A DNA stretch of 34,086 nucleotides from an uncultured Oscillospiraceae bacterium (lineage in GTDB: Bacteria > Bacillota > Clostridia > Oscillospirales > Ruminococcaceae): assembly GCA_910578965.1 (NCBI GenBank), contig CAJTSP010000013.1, positions 1 to 34,086 on the forward strand, given 5' to 3'. A program made the translations under genes and the position numbers. Below are positions 22,988 through 29,778 of this stretch, piece after piece. Every line of letters starts with the position of its first letter. Within the stretch, counting starts at the first letter, position 1. Below the pieces are notes generated by a model. That model was not told where the DNA came from and searched no databases. It saw only the letters and a program-made list of their open reading frames with translations.

Positions 22988-23305
22988 GTGACAAATTGCG
23001 AGTATTATCACAGCATCGTCCGGCGTTACCGCAAGGAGCTGGGCGAAATCAACGGAAAGTATGACGGGCAGGTCAAGGCGAAAGAAAGCTATCGCGGCAG
23101 CGCGGGCTATCAGGCGGATGCTGAGGAAATCGAGATGGAGCGGGCAGCGGATATCGCCGCGCTACGGGCCAACTGTCGGGAAAGTTTTGACATCTGCATC
23201 CAGAATATGGGAGCGCAACGCCAAAGAGCGCCCCATGACCCCGCCCACGCCGGAAACGCTGGCTATTCTTCAGGCGCTCCAGATGCGGGAACACCTGACC
23301 CGTGA
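22988..23305 (+). CDS. 5' part of a gene split by a frameshift
   Basis: GTG 22988 follows GGAGGAG. The first 75 residues are a helical, charged phage-type sequence (CEYYHSIVRRYRKELGEINGKYDGQ ... in pieces: YYHSIVRRYRKE, ADIAALRANCRESFD, CIQNM). After QNM the frame reads nonsense-like RQRAPHDPAHAGN to its stop. Deleting one G of the GGG at 23209-23211 joins it in frame to the next gene, giving one product of 229 residues. Either a sequencing error, a real disruption, or a programmed slip. Confidence 0.65.
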   Translation: MTNCEYYHSIVRRYRKELGEINGKYDGQVKAKESYRGSAGYQADAEEIEMERAADIAALRANCRESFDICIQNMGAQRQRAPHDPAHAGNAGYSSGAPDAGTPDP

Positions 23306-23678
23306 CGATCTGGAACACGCCGCCAACGCCATGCAGGATTGCGCCGTTGCCCTGGGCGTCCTGGAGGAGCTGGGCCGGAAACATGAAATCATGGGCTTCC
23401 ATGCGGGCGGGAGCGGCGTTTCTGATTCGTTCGTTCAAAACGCCATTCAGAGCTTTGCCAAGAGTGCGAGGGAAATTCTGTCCCTTGACCGCTGCGGCGT
23501 TCGCGGCCAACAACTTGATTTTAGCGATGGGCTGCACGGGACAACCCCCACAGTGGCTTCTATCGGGAAATTCCGTGTTGACGTTGACCCGCAAAGCCCG
23601 ATGGATTGCGCAGGCCACTTCGGTGGTGTGCCGGGTGAGGCTTACGAGGCGTTCTGCAAAGCCGTAGACGACGCTTGA
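23235..23678 (+). CDS. 3' part of the split gene
   Basis: Open from ATG 23235 for 147 residues, though open reading extends upstream and joins the previous gene after a one-base shift (ERNAKERPMTPP continuing from CIQNM). Residues TPETLAILQALQMREHLTRDD form an ordered helical pair; a Gly-rich middle follows, and the end has EAYEAFCKAVDD. There is only a weak ribosome site before the ATG, supporting a fused original gene. Function unknown; such proteins occur in Clostridial phages near the terminase genes. Confidence 0.6.
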   Translation: MTPPTPETLAILQALQMREHLTRDDLEHAANAMQDCAVALGVLEELGRKHEIMGFHAGGSGVSDSFVQNAIQSFAKSAREILSLDRCGVRGQQLDFSDGLHGTTPTVASIGKFRVDVDPQSPMDCAGHFGGVPGEAYEAFCKAVDDA

Positions 23679-23782
23679 TAACTTTCCTTGCTGCACGTCA
23701 AAAGCGGCGTACAGGCACCACAGAGCCGGGGATTTTGCGGATAAATATCCTATAAAGGCCGAGCCCCGCAAAAGTGCCACAT

Positions 23783-23820
23783 AAAAAAGACCAGGGGAAA
23801 CACCCCTGGCCTTTTGTTTT
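23783..23820. terminator. Bidirectional terminator between convergent operons
   Basis: CCAGGGG and CCCCTGG with an AAACA loop, flanked by AAAAAA on the left and CTTTTGTTTT on the right. It separates the rightward early operon from the leftward toxin-antitoxin operon. Confidence 0.88.
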
Positions 23821-23858
23821 AGAGCAGCAGACCGGCCACCCGCCGCCCGGCGGGGATA

Positions 23859-24125
23859 TCATGGCCGCTCATAGTGCGACCACAAGGAAATAATCTTGAC
23901 GACCTGATCCTGCTCGAACACCTCATAGACAAGCCGGTGCTGCCCGTTTATCCGGCGGGAATAGAGGCCCTTCAATTCCCCTACCAGCTTTTCATAGGAC
24001 GGCGGGTTCTGGTATGGGTTTTCCTGGATAACGGCTATCAATCTTTTTGCTTTGCCGTCCAAATGGGCCGCTTTCAGCTTTGGGATATCTTTCAAGGCCG
24101 TTTTTGTATAGACAACAGCATACAC
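23859..24125 (-). CDS. Txe/YoeB-family mRNA-interferase toxin
   Basis: An 88-residue RelE-superfamily toxin from GTG 24125. It shows the YoeB/Txe ending: GLYSRRINGQHRLVYEVFEQDQ and IISLWSHYERP, with the conserved Arg-Arg-I, HRLVY and terminal His-Tyr that bind the ribosome A site and cut mRNA. The start overlaps the antitoxin stop by one base (TAGTG), so translation is coupled. It is the last gene of a three-gene operon whose first product is a ribbon-helix-helix protein. It stabilises the element against loss. Confidence 0.9.
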   Translation of the reverse strand: MYAVVYTKTALKDIPKLKAAHLDGKAKRLIAVIQENPYQNPPSYEKLVGELKGLYSRRINGQHRLVYEVFEQDQVVKIISLWSHYERP

Positions 24126-24352
24126 TACCAGATAGCCTCACTTTCCGGGACACATTCGGAAAGCGGGGTTTTCTTGCCCTCCATCAGCTTTTCACCCATA
24201 CCGGGGATAGAAAGCAGTTCCCTTGTCTCAAATGCGCCCGCTTCCAGCTTATCCATTGTGCCTTTCACTGTCCGCAACATTTCAAGGACGCTCTGCAACT
24301 GCCATTCATCCATGCTGTCAATGACCGATATGCACATTTCACGGTTACTCAC
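24125..24352 (-). CDS. Antitoxin partner of the Txe/YoeB toxin
   Basis: A 75-residue protein; GTG 24352 is chosen because GGAGG is upstream and the start overlaps the RHH gene stop by eight bases; a longer frame of 13 codons is possible. An N-terminal helical region (CISVIDSMDEWQLQSVLEML) and a C-terminal acidic neutralising tail (GEKLMEGKKTPLSECVPES, ending in Trp) are typical of antitoxins that pair with Txe/YoeB. It lacks a clear DNA-binding fold, so the separate RHH protein may supply operator binding. Confidence 0.8.
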   Translation of the reverse strand: MSNREMCISVIDSMDEWQLQSVLEMLRTVKGTMDKLEAGAFETRELLSIPGMGEKLMEGKKTPLSECVPESEAIW

Positions 24353-24554
24353 TTTGCCCGCCTCCCTCTTTATCTCGCTCCATCGTTTCATCTATGGCCC
24401 GGTTGATGAAGCCGTTCATGCTTTCGCCCCGCTGGGCGGCGTGGGCTTGAATGTCCGCCTTGCGGCCCTTTGGTACGGTAACCGATGCAATGCGGTCATA
24501 GTTGTTTTGGATGTATTTATATACTGCCTTTTGCTGGGCCTTTGATACCGCCAT
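24345..24554 (-). CDS. Ribbon-helix-helix (Arc-like) DNA-binding protein
   Basis: A 69-residue protein with the RHH pattern: strand IASVTVPKGRKADIQAHAAQ, then GESMNGFINRAIDETME. AAGGGGGTG precedes the ATG. It is the first gene of the toxin-antitoxin operon and faces three TATTG-GCGTC-AATA-like operator boxes in its promoter region, so it most likely represses the operon. The three-gene layout, with a stand-alone RHH regulator before the antitoxin, is common on Clostridial mobile elements. Confidence 0.88.
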   Translation of the reverse strand: MAVSKAQQKAVYKYIQNNYDRIASVTVPKGRKADIQAHAAQRGESMNGFINRAIDETMERDKEGGGQSE

Positions 24555-24608
24555 CCATGCACCCCCTTGTGAAACTATCGTTTATTGTGCCCCTTTTCCA
24601 CTATCCAT

Positions 24609-24705
24609 AGTATAACACAAGCATATAATAGCGTCAATATATATATTGCACAAAATCAGCTTTTTAAGTTTGTCTATTGCGTCAATAGATATATTAGCGC
24701 CAATA
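24609..24705 (-). promoter_or_regulatory. TA-operon promoter and three palindromic operators
   Basis: Promoter on minus strand: TTGACG (24632-24637), 17 bases, TATACT (24609-24614). Three related palindromes lie here: AATAGCGTCAATA (24627-24639), TATTGCGTCAATA (24675-24687) and TATTAGCGCCAATA (24692-24705). The first covers the -35. They fit dimeric RHH binding. Confidence 0.82.
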
Positions 24706-24751
24706 TGCTATACTATAATCACAGCAAGGGGGCCGGAAAGGAGGACGGCCA

Positions 24752-24820
24752 ATGACCAGCAGCTCGCACGGTTTGAGACATACAAAAAAGCGGCTACCTG
24801 CTCCAACAAGTAGCCGCTGA
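24752..24820 (+). CDS. 22-residue ORF of a possible second type I TA locus
   Basis: ATG 24752 with GGAGG seven bases upstream opens a 22-codon frame (MTSSSHGLRHTKKRL...). It is polar, not membrane-like, so it is not a holin-type toxin as read. The +2 frame across the same DNA reads QQLARFETYKKAATCSNK then stops but has no start. A 9-bp hairpin overlaps its stop and a convergent short RNA covers it, repeating the layout of the 18.2-kb locus. It may be a degenerate or different small toxin. Confidence 0.4.
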   Translation: MTSSSHGLRHTKKRLPAPTSSR

Positions 24821-24858
24821 CCAGCAAAGACCCCGCGATTGAAACAGGCTCCCTTGCT
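24783..24858 (-). ncRNA. Candidate antisense RNA, about 75 nt
   Basis: It ends on the minus strand at a perfect hairpin AGCGGCTAC (24810-24818 reversed) / GTAGCCGCT (24789-24797 reversed) followed by TTTTTTG. The candidate promoter is at 24865-24893. It overlaps the 3' half of the 22-residue ORF. The terminal sequence TTTTTGTATG is shared with the antisense RNA at 18.3 kb. Confidence 0.6.
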
Positions 24859-24864
24859 GCTCCT

Positions 24865-24893
24865 ATGATACCAGACCCCAGGCAAAAAGACAA
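24865..24893 (-). promoter_or_regulatory. Promoter of the second antisense RNA
   Basis: Minus-strand TTGTCT (24888-24893), 17 bases, TATCAT (24865-24870). Confidence 0.6.
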
Positions 24894-25017
24894 GCCCCGG
24901 GCCGGGAAACGCCGAAAGCGCCCCAACGTGCCGCCCCATATCCCTGTGAGCGGGAACGCCCTTGCAATAGGCAGGAAGATGAGCGGCAGGCCCACGACTT
25001 GGAAAGGAGCAACCCCC

Positions 25018-25344
25018 ATGAAATACGATCTGCGCAAGATCATGACGGCCGCCTGGCGGCTGTTCCGAAAGCTGGCCAGCCTGCCCTTTGCGGAATGCCT
25101 GCACAGGGCTTGGCTGTCGGCAAAGGCCGCCCCGGTCAACGCCCAGCGCATTGCCCAGGCGAAGGCAGCCACCGGGATCACCGAGGACACCAACACCTGG
25201 GCCGGCTGGAAAGCCGCCGGGTTTGAGGTCATCCACGGCAGCAAGGCCCTGTTCGGGGCTGACCTGATCCACGGCAGCCGAGGCGATGGGGCCATCTACA
25301 AGGCCCGGTTCTTTGGCCGCTCGCAGGTGCAGGCGCTCGCCTAA
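25018..25344 (+). CDS. Mobile-element-associated protein (108 aa)
   Basis: ATG 25018 with AAAGGAG upstream; the open frame extends 51 codons further 5' without a site. The N-terminus MKYDLRKIMTAAWRLFRK and the C-terminal block ending GAIYKARFFGRSQVQA are familiar from short proteins on Clostridial phages and conjugative elements; no function has been assigned that I know of. It is soluble and basic. It is followed by a strong CCCGCCGGG-type hairpin. Confidence 0.72.
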   Translation: MKYDLRKIMTAAWRLFRKLASLPFAECLHRAWLSAKAAPVNAQRIAQAKAATGITEDTNTWAGWKAAGFEVIHGSKALFGADLIHGSRGDGAIYKARFFGRSQVQALA

Positions 25345-25424
25345 CCATCCCCGGGCGCAACCGGGAGCGGCTCGCTCTCACGGGGTCATCGCACGGCCTA
25401 CAATGCGATTAACCCGTACGAGAA

Positions 25425-25456
25425 GCCGCCGGGGGTGCTGCAACACTCCCGGCGGC
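25425..25456. repeat. CCCGCCGGG-type hairpin
   Basis: GCCGCCGGG (25425-25433) pairs with CCCGGCGGC (25448-25456), with G.TG/CA inside. Same stem core as at 21433 and 26123. The 183 bases between the flanking genes contain nothing else that I can see. Confidence 0.7.
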
Positions 25457-25527
25457 GCAAGGTGGAACAGAGTTAACCGGCCCTGTTTCACCTTTATTCT
25501 ATCAACGAATGGAGGAATTTTCAAGAG

Positions 25528-25833
25528 ATGGACACAAAAAACCTTATCCCGCTGCCGGCCACGCTGGCCGAGTTTACGGCCTATCAAGAGGCCCTGCTTG
25601 GGCGCAGCATGAACGACAACGAGCGGGAGGCAGCCGAAAAGTATTTGGAGGTTTTCAACGGGGTTGCCGTTGGAAAATTGGACGCTGACACGGTGATTGC
25701 GGAAATCGACAAGGCGTTGCAAACGAACAGTGACCCGTGGTTTCAAGGGTTTATGGAATCTGCCCGGTTTTGGGTGCTCCATGCCGCCAAAACAGCGAAC
25801 ACCGCCCCGGCGGATGGGGGGTGCCCTCGATGA
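25528..25833 (+). CDS. Hypothetical protein (101 aa)
   Basis: ATG 25528 follows GGAGGAATTTTCAAGAG, a slightly distant site. The product is acidic and helical: LAEFTAYQEALLGRSMNDNE, REAAEKYLEVFNGVAVGKLD, ALQTNSDPWFQGFMESARFW. No membrane segments or family recognised. Its stop overlaps the next start as ATGA, so it is coupled to a small membrane protein and may work with it. Confidence 0.65.
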   Translation: MDTKNLIPLPATLAEFTAYQEALLGRSMNDNEREAAEKYLEVFNGVAVGKLDADTVIAEIDKALQTNSDPWFQGFMESARFWVLHAAKTANTAPADGGCPR

Positions 25834-26060
25834 GGTTTGAAGCCCTGTTTGACCCCGAGCGCGGCAGCCATTTGGAGATTGACCGCCCGCAGCGCCCGCC
25901 GATACCGGCCAGCCGGTTCCGCGCCGTGTGCCTGCTGGTAGCCGCCGGGCTGGCCGTGGCGCTTGTGTTGGGTGTTTGCGCGCTGTGCGGTCTGCCGGGG
26001 CTGATCGTGACCGCGCTTGCGGGTGTGGTCGTGGCCTCGTTCGTTTGCATCGGGTTCTAA
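25830..26060 (+). CDS. Small two-helix membrane protein (76 aa)
   Basis: ATG 25830 overlaps the previous stop (ATGA). Residues 1-30 are polar with a basic patch, and residues 32-75 form one long or two closely spaced transmembrane helices (CLLVAAGLAVALVLGVCAL, LIVTALAGVVVASFVCIGF). It is the last gene before the right end of the element. Two-helix membrane proteins at this position can be holin-like or superinfection-exclusion proteins, but nothing in the sequence decides this. Confidence 0.65.
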   Translation: MRFEALFDPERGSHLEIDRPQRPPIPASRFRAVCLLVAAGLAVALVLGVCALCGLPGLIVTALAGVVVASFVCIGF

Positions 26061-26122
26061 AACCAAATGCCCCGCCGGGGGTCGGTATTGAGCACCGCCC
26101 CTTTTCGTCTTCGTCAAGACGC

Positions 26123-26175
26123 CCCGCCGGGCCTGCCCTTAATTGGGGGGCTAACCCGGCGGGTGTTTCTTTTTG
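26123..26175 (+). terminator. Terminator of the rightmost operon
   Basis: CCCGCCGGG (26123-26131) / CCCGGCGGG (26155-26163) followed by TGTTTCTTTTTG. It is the third hairpin of this core in the element and the only one with a T-rich tail. Confidence 0.65.
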
Positions 26176-26221
26176 TCCTGATGCGCCTGACGGTGCCGAG
26201 AAATGCGTCCTTTATAAGGCA

Positions 26222-26243
26222 AGTGTGTTATAAAGTGTGTTAC
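26222..26243 (+). promoter_or_regulatory. Candidate integrase arm-type sites, right
   Basis: AGTGTGTTAT (26222) and AGTGTGTTAC (26234), period 12, same orientation as the left pair at 16858-16879, nine bases from the right attachment repeat. Confidence 0.7.
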
Positions 26244-26252
26244 AGACCAAGA

Positions 26253-26365
<113 letters not shown>

Positions 26366-26408
26366 GGGCTACAGCGCCCGGCGCCTTGGCTGCCGGATGC
26401 TGTGCTCT

Positions 26409-26438
26409 ATTATACCCGCACCTGCGGCGGCTTGTCAA
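26409..26438 (-). promoter_or_regulatory. Promoter of tRNA-Gly
   Basis: Minus-strand TTGACA (26433-26438), 18 bases, TATAAT (26409-26414), both perfect, 44 bases upstream of the tRNA. Confidence 0.88.
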
Positions 26439-26483
26439 GGCACACTGCCGGGCGGGGCGTACCGCCATGCCGCCCGGATGAAT

Positions 26484-26981
26484 TTATCCAGCTTGCCGCA
26501 GACGTTTCGTTGGAATTACCGCCTCCTCAAGCTGCGCAATAGCCTCCTCGCCGCCTGCAATCGGGTCTGGTAGATCATCATAGCCCACCACAGAATCATC
26601 CCGGATCAGCCCCGGGTCAAGGCTGTTGCCCTTTTGGGCAATCTGTTCACGGGTAAATACACTCCACCGCTCATCCTGTACGGTGCGGCGGTCTGCGGCC
26701 TCAAACGCCGCCTCAAAACCCGCAAAATGCTCTTTTTTCAGAGGGCTGGTTTTGCCAAAAGAGAGCATATTGGTACGCAGATCATAAAACCATATTTCCT
26801 GCGTGTTGCCCTTGTCCGCTTTGCCACGGGTGAAAAACAGCACATTGGTTTTCACCCCCTGCGCATAGAAAATACCCGTGGGCAGACGTAAAACCGTATG
26901 CAGATTGCACTTGTTCATCAGATCAATACGGATTTTCTCACCCTCACCATCCACAAAAAGGACGTTATTGGGCAGCATCAC
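26484..26981 (-). pseudogene. 3' fragment of a type I restriction methylase gene (hsdM)
   Basis: A 165-residue open frame carrying the C-terminal part of HsdM: MLPNNVLFVDGEGEKIR, LPTGIFYAQGVKTNVLFFTRG and IWFYDLRTNM are standard for the post-catalytic half of type I DNA methylases. The SAM-binding and NPPF motifs, which should lie upstream, are missing: the sequence changes near 26985 to an unrelated gene on the other strand. It is thus truncated by about two thirds and cannot methylate. No hsdS or hsdR is in the window. Confidence 0.88.
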
Positions 26982-26987
26982 ATCGGC

Positions 26988-28016
26988 GTGGACGGGCTCG
27001 TCCTGCTGCTTGTGATGGTAATGGGCACTGCGGCGGCTATGATCGGCTCACCAATGGGCATCCTGTTTGCGAACGAGATAAACGATCTGAACGCCATCCC
27101 CATTACAGACATTGTACAGGAAACAAACGCCGCTTTCGGACAGGCCATCAACGAGCTTGTGCAGGCACACCCGGAATGCGACGAAATAGACATCCAATAC
27201 CACTACGAGGCCGGCCGCACATGGGCCAGCTATTGGCCGGAGGTGCTGGCAGTGTTTGCGGTGCAGGCCAATCTCGGTGATGACAGTAATGTGATTGTGA
27301 TCGACGCGGTAAACGCGCAGAAAATATCGGATACCTTTTGGGCAATGCACGAGATCACCGCCGAAGTGGAGGCCATAGAGGTGGAGCCGGACGAGGAAAA
27401 CGCGCCAGAGGAAAGCAGCGGGACAGACGAAAGCGGGGGCAATGAAGAAACCGCCCCTGGGCCCCAGTACCGATACATTTTGCATATTTTCGTATCAGGC
27501 AAAACCGCCGATGAAATGGCCGTTGCTTATGCGTTTACCGCCGACCAGCGGGACATCCTGCACCAGCTTTTATCCGCAGAGATGCGGCCGATATTGGCGG
27601 CTCTGTGCGGCTGGGCAATGGACGGCGGTATTTTGACTGGTACGCTGCAATGGCCGCTGCCGGGGATTTACAACATCACCTGTCAATTTAGGGAGCCGGA
27701 CGCCATCCGCAGTCTGCCGCACAAAGGCGTGGACATTGCCGCGCCGGAGGGGACGCCTATCCTCGCCGCACACGATGGCACGGTGCTTGTCAGCGGCTGG
27801 AATGACAGTTATTGCAATCAGGTGCTGCTCGACAGCGGCACAGGGCTTTCCACCCGATACGCTCACATGACCGAAACTGCCGTAAGCGCAGGCGAAACTG
27901 TCACCGCCGGTCAGGTCATCGGCTATGTCGGCAGCACGGGTGACAGCACAGGGAACCATTTACATTTTGAGGTAATAGTAGATGGTGTGAGGGAGGACCC
28001 GATGCTTAATTTTTAA
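26988..28016 (+). pseudogene. 3' part of a conjugative-element M23 peptidase gene
   Basis: The frame is open from 26898, but only from GTG 26988 does it resemble its family. One N-terminal transmembrane segment (LVLLLVMVMGTAAAMIG), the ASYWPEVLAVFAVQANL and KTADEMAVAYAFTADQRD blocks, and a C-terminal LytM/M23 domain (HKGVDIAAPEGTPILA, DGTVLVSGW, TRYAHMTE, GSTGDSTGNHLHFEV) are seen. This is the cell-wall hydrolase carried by Tn916/CD1108-type conjugative elements. The cytoplasmic N-terminus was lost at the hsdM junction. The catalytic His and Asp of M23 remain (HKGVD, HLHFE), so residual activity is possible if expressed. Confidence 0.85.
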
Positions 28017-28032
28017 GTGTGGCCAATATGCC

Positions 28033-28071
28033 AAAAAAGGGATACCGCTCGATAATGGGCGGTATCCCTTT
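28033..28071. terminator. Terminator after the M23 gene
   Basis: GGGATACCGC (28039-28048) / GCGGTATCCC (28059-28068), with AAAAAA on the left and TTT on the right. It may serve both strands. The following 28072-28259 shows no gene. Confidence 0.8.
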
Positions 28072-28259
28072 GCCGTTATATGGATTTTTACAACTATTTC
28101 CCTGAAAAATCTTGGCGTTTTCAAACTCGGCTACATGAAATTTGTTGTCCTTTGAAACGACTCGCCATATCTCGCCATATAATGAGAGAGCAGCTTCTAT
28201 CTTTAACCATATCCTACACTGATTTCCTGCTCGACTTTATGTCAGCCAGCTCCTTTGAT

Positions 28260-28553
28260 TTACCAGTCAACCCATTTCATTTCATGTTCGACCTCATAAA
28301 AGGATTTTCCATTCCAAATTTTATCTTCAAGCAGGTGCGAAAGGCAGTCGTCAAAAGTGGCTCCCTCATATGAATAGAATTCATCAACAAAATGATGGAT
28401 GTCATTCTGGAATCTGTCGATTGAAGTGTGGTAATGCCGAGTCTCTTCATCAAATCTGATACCGTAAAAATAGTAAAGCATACCGTCATATAGCACTGCT
28501 TCATCTTGCATCGCCAGATTATCAACAAATTCAGTTACGTTCCCGGCTTCCAT
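28260..28553 (-). CDS. Small acidic protein, possible partner of the upstream gene
   Basis: A 97-residue, strongly acidic protein from ATG 28553 with GGAGG upstream. It is rich in Asp, Glu, Phe and Tyr (DGMLYYFYGIRFDEETRHYH, FVDEFYSYEGATFDDCL). It overlaps the preceding gene by 19 bases and is its only downstream companion. Size, acidity and coupling resemble an immunity-type or inhibitor protein for the upstream product. That is inference; no family is recognised. Confidence 0.68.
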   Translation of the reverse strand: MEAGNVTEFVDNLAMQDEAVLYDGMLYYFYGIRFDEETRHYHTSIDRFQNDIHHFVDEFYSYEGATFDDCLSHLLEDKIWNGKSFYEVEHEMKWVDW

Positions 28554-28924
28554 CTTGAAATACCTCCAAAATATTTTTTGTACTTCTCATATTCCTGCTC
28601 AGTCATTAGACGGGGAGTTCTCTCGGAAAAATTATCGCGCTTATATTCATGAATGTGTAAAATGGGCTTTCGGCTTCTGTCCAAATTTGGTTCTGGGTGA
28701 TAGCCGATTTCTGCTGTAAGATAATGATCGCTGTCATAAAATCGCAGCATTTTGAAGTTCCCATCCGGGTATAATTGAATATATGCGCTACTCGAATGTG
28801 CCTCAACAGGCAGATCATGTTTATTCCCTAATCCTTGAAGGACCTTTATTCCCTCAATTTTTGCAACTGTTTGATAACTGTACGGAACCGCGTTTCCCGC
28901 CGCAAAAGTACCTCGTCCACCCAT
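28535..28924 (-). CDS. Mobile-element protein beginning MGGRG (129 aa)
   Basis: ATG 28924 is chosen because the MGGRGTFAAGNAVPYSY start recurs at the head of proteins on phages and conjugative elements. The core has EAHSSSAYIQLYPDGNF, EIGYHPEP and PILHIHEYKRDNF, with conserved His, Ser and Tyr residues that could form an active site; this pattern is familiar from C-terminal domains of phage head (MuF-type) proteins. It starts one base after the DUF4417 stop. Role unknown; enzyme or effector is possible. Confidence 0.7.
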   Translation of the reverse strand: MGGRGTFAAGNAVPYSYQTVAKIEGIKVLQGLGNKHDLPVEAHSSSAYIQLYPDGNFKMLRFYDSDHYLTAEIGYHPEPNLDRSRKPILHIHEYKRDNFSERTPRLMTEQEYEKYKKYFGGISRWKPGT

Positions 28925-28925
28925 A

Positions 28926-29549
28926 TTACCGCACCGCCTTTCGAGATGTGCGATAATCCACACGGATGATGTTCCCGCCCATTTCTGGAAACGGATCGCC
29001 AAAGCAGAGTATCTTTGCTGGGTTGAGACGCTCCAGCATGGCATGATAACCGCGCATAAAGCCGACGCGGCTTTTCTTACAGCCAATCATTCCAACGGCT
29101 ACAACAGCGTTCTGCTCCACACCGTCAAAGCAGAAGCCAAAACTGGACGTCCCTGCCCAACTGATTGTCGGGATCACAGTCAGCCCATGCGCCTGCCAGT
29201 ATGCGCCACACCATCGGTTTTTCGCCACATTTTCAAGCTGTTTCCAGCGCGGCATGTCTGCGTAGAGCGAGAAGTCGGGCGTGAGCAGAAACGCATACTG
29301 AGAGAATTTTTTGAGTGTCCGTTCCGGGTCTTTATAGATTCCCCGAAACCGGTAATCGTCCACGAAAAAATGCACCCCGCAGCGGCAATTTTCCGGGCGG
29401 TCGTTTCGGCGCGTGTCCGAACAGGCCAGCATCATGGGCTTATCCATGCAAAGCTGCTGGCTTTTCACAAGGGGAATCGACCACTTTCCCGCACCGGCAA
29501 AGCCGTTGCGCAGGAACAGCGGATGATCCCGCATTTCTTTACTTGTCAA
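28926..29549 (-). CDS. DUF4417-family protein
   Basis: A 207-residue protein from TTG 29549 with AAAGGAG upstream. It shows the DUF4417 pattern: HFFVDDYRFRGIYKDPER, FLLTPDFSLYADMP, NRWCGAYWQAHG, PTISWAGTSSFGFCFDG. These proteins are widespread on Clostridial conjugative elements and phages; their function has not been determined to my knowledge. Two Cys near residue 56 (CRCG) are present. It heads a three-gene leftward block with the MGGRG protein and the acidic partner. Confidence 0.85.
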   Translation of the reverse strand: MTSKEMRDHPLFLRNGFAGAGKWSIPLVKSQQLCMDKPMMLACSDTRRNDRPENCRCGVHFFVDDYRFRGIYKDPERTLKKFSQYAFLLTPDFSLYADMPRWKQLENVAKNRWCGAYWQAHGLTVIPTISWAGTSSFGFCFDGVEQNAVVAVGMIGCKKSRVGFMRGYHAMLERLNPAKILCFGDPFPEMGGNIIRVDYRTSRKAVR

Positions 29550-29694
29550 TTTGTACGTCTCCTTTCGGATAAAAGCATAAAACTGCTGTTTTGTGCGGAT
29601 TTTTCTCTAAATGGTCCGCTTTTTTCCTGTTTTGTCTTGCTTTTTGCTCCGAAAGTCGCTATACTGTACTTGTCACATACAACTGCGACATTCG

Positions 29695-29741
29695 GAAAAG
29701 CGTTCTGTAAATTGTTCCAGCAATTTACGGATCGCTTTTTC
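29695..29741. terminator. Strong hairpin between ImmA and DUF4417 genes
   Basis: GAAAAGCG.TC.GTAAATTG pairs with CAATTTAC.GA.CGCTTTTTC across TTCCAG, giving a stem of about 18 bp. On the plus strand T-rich CTTTTTCTTTTG follows. A plus-strand promoter (TTGCTT, 17 bases, TATACT near 29637-29665) points at it, which would yield a very short RNA. Confidence 0.7.
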
Positions 29742-29778
29742 TTTTGTCTGTCACAAGCAACGGACATTCCTCCTTCCG

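Noticed and set aside
25345..25527. Small gene between the 108-residue and 101-residue genes
   Set aside because: Only a hairpin and no start with a ribosome site.
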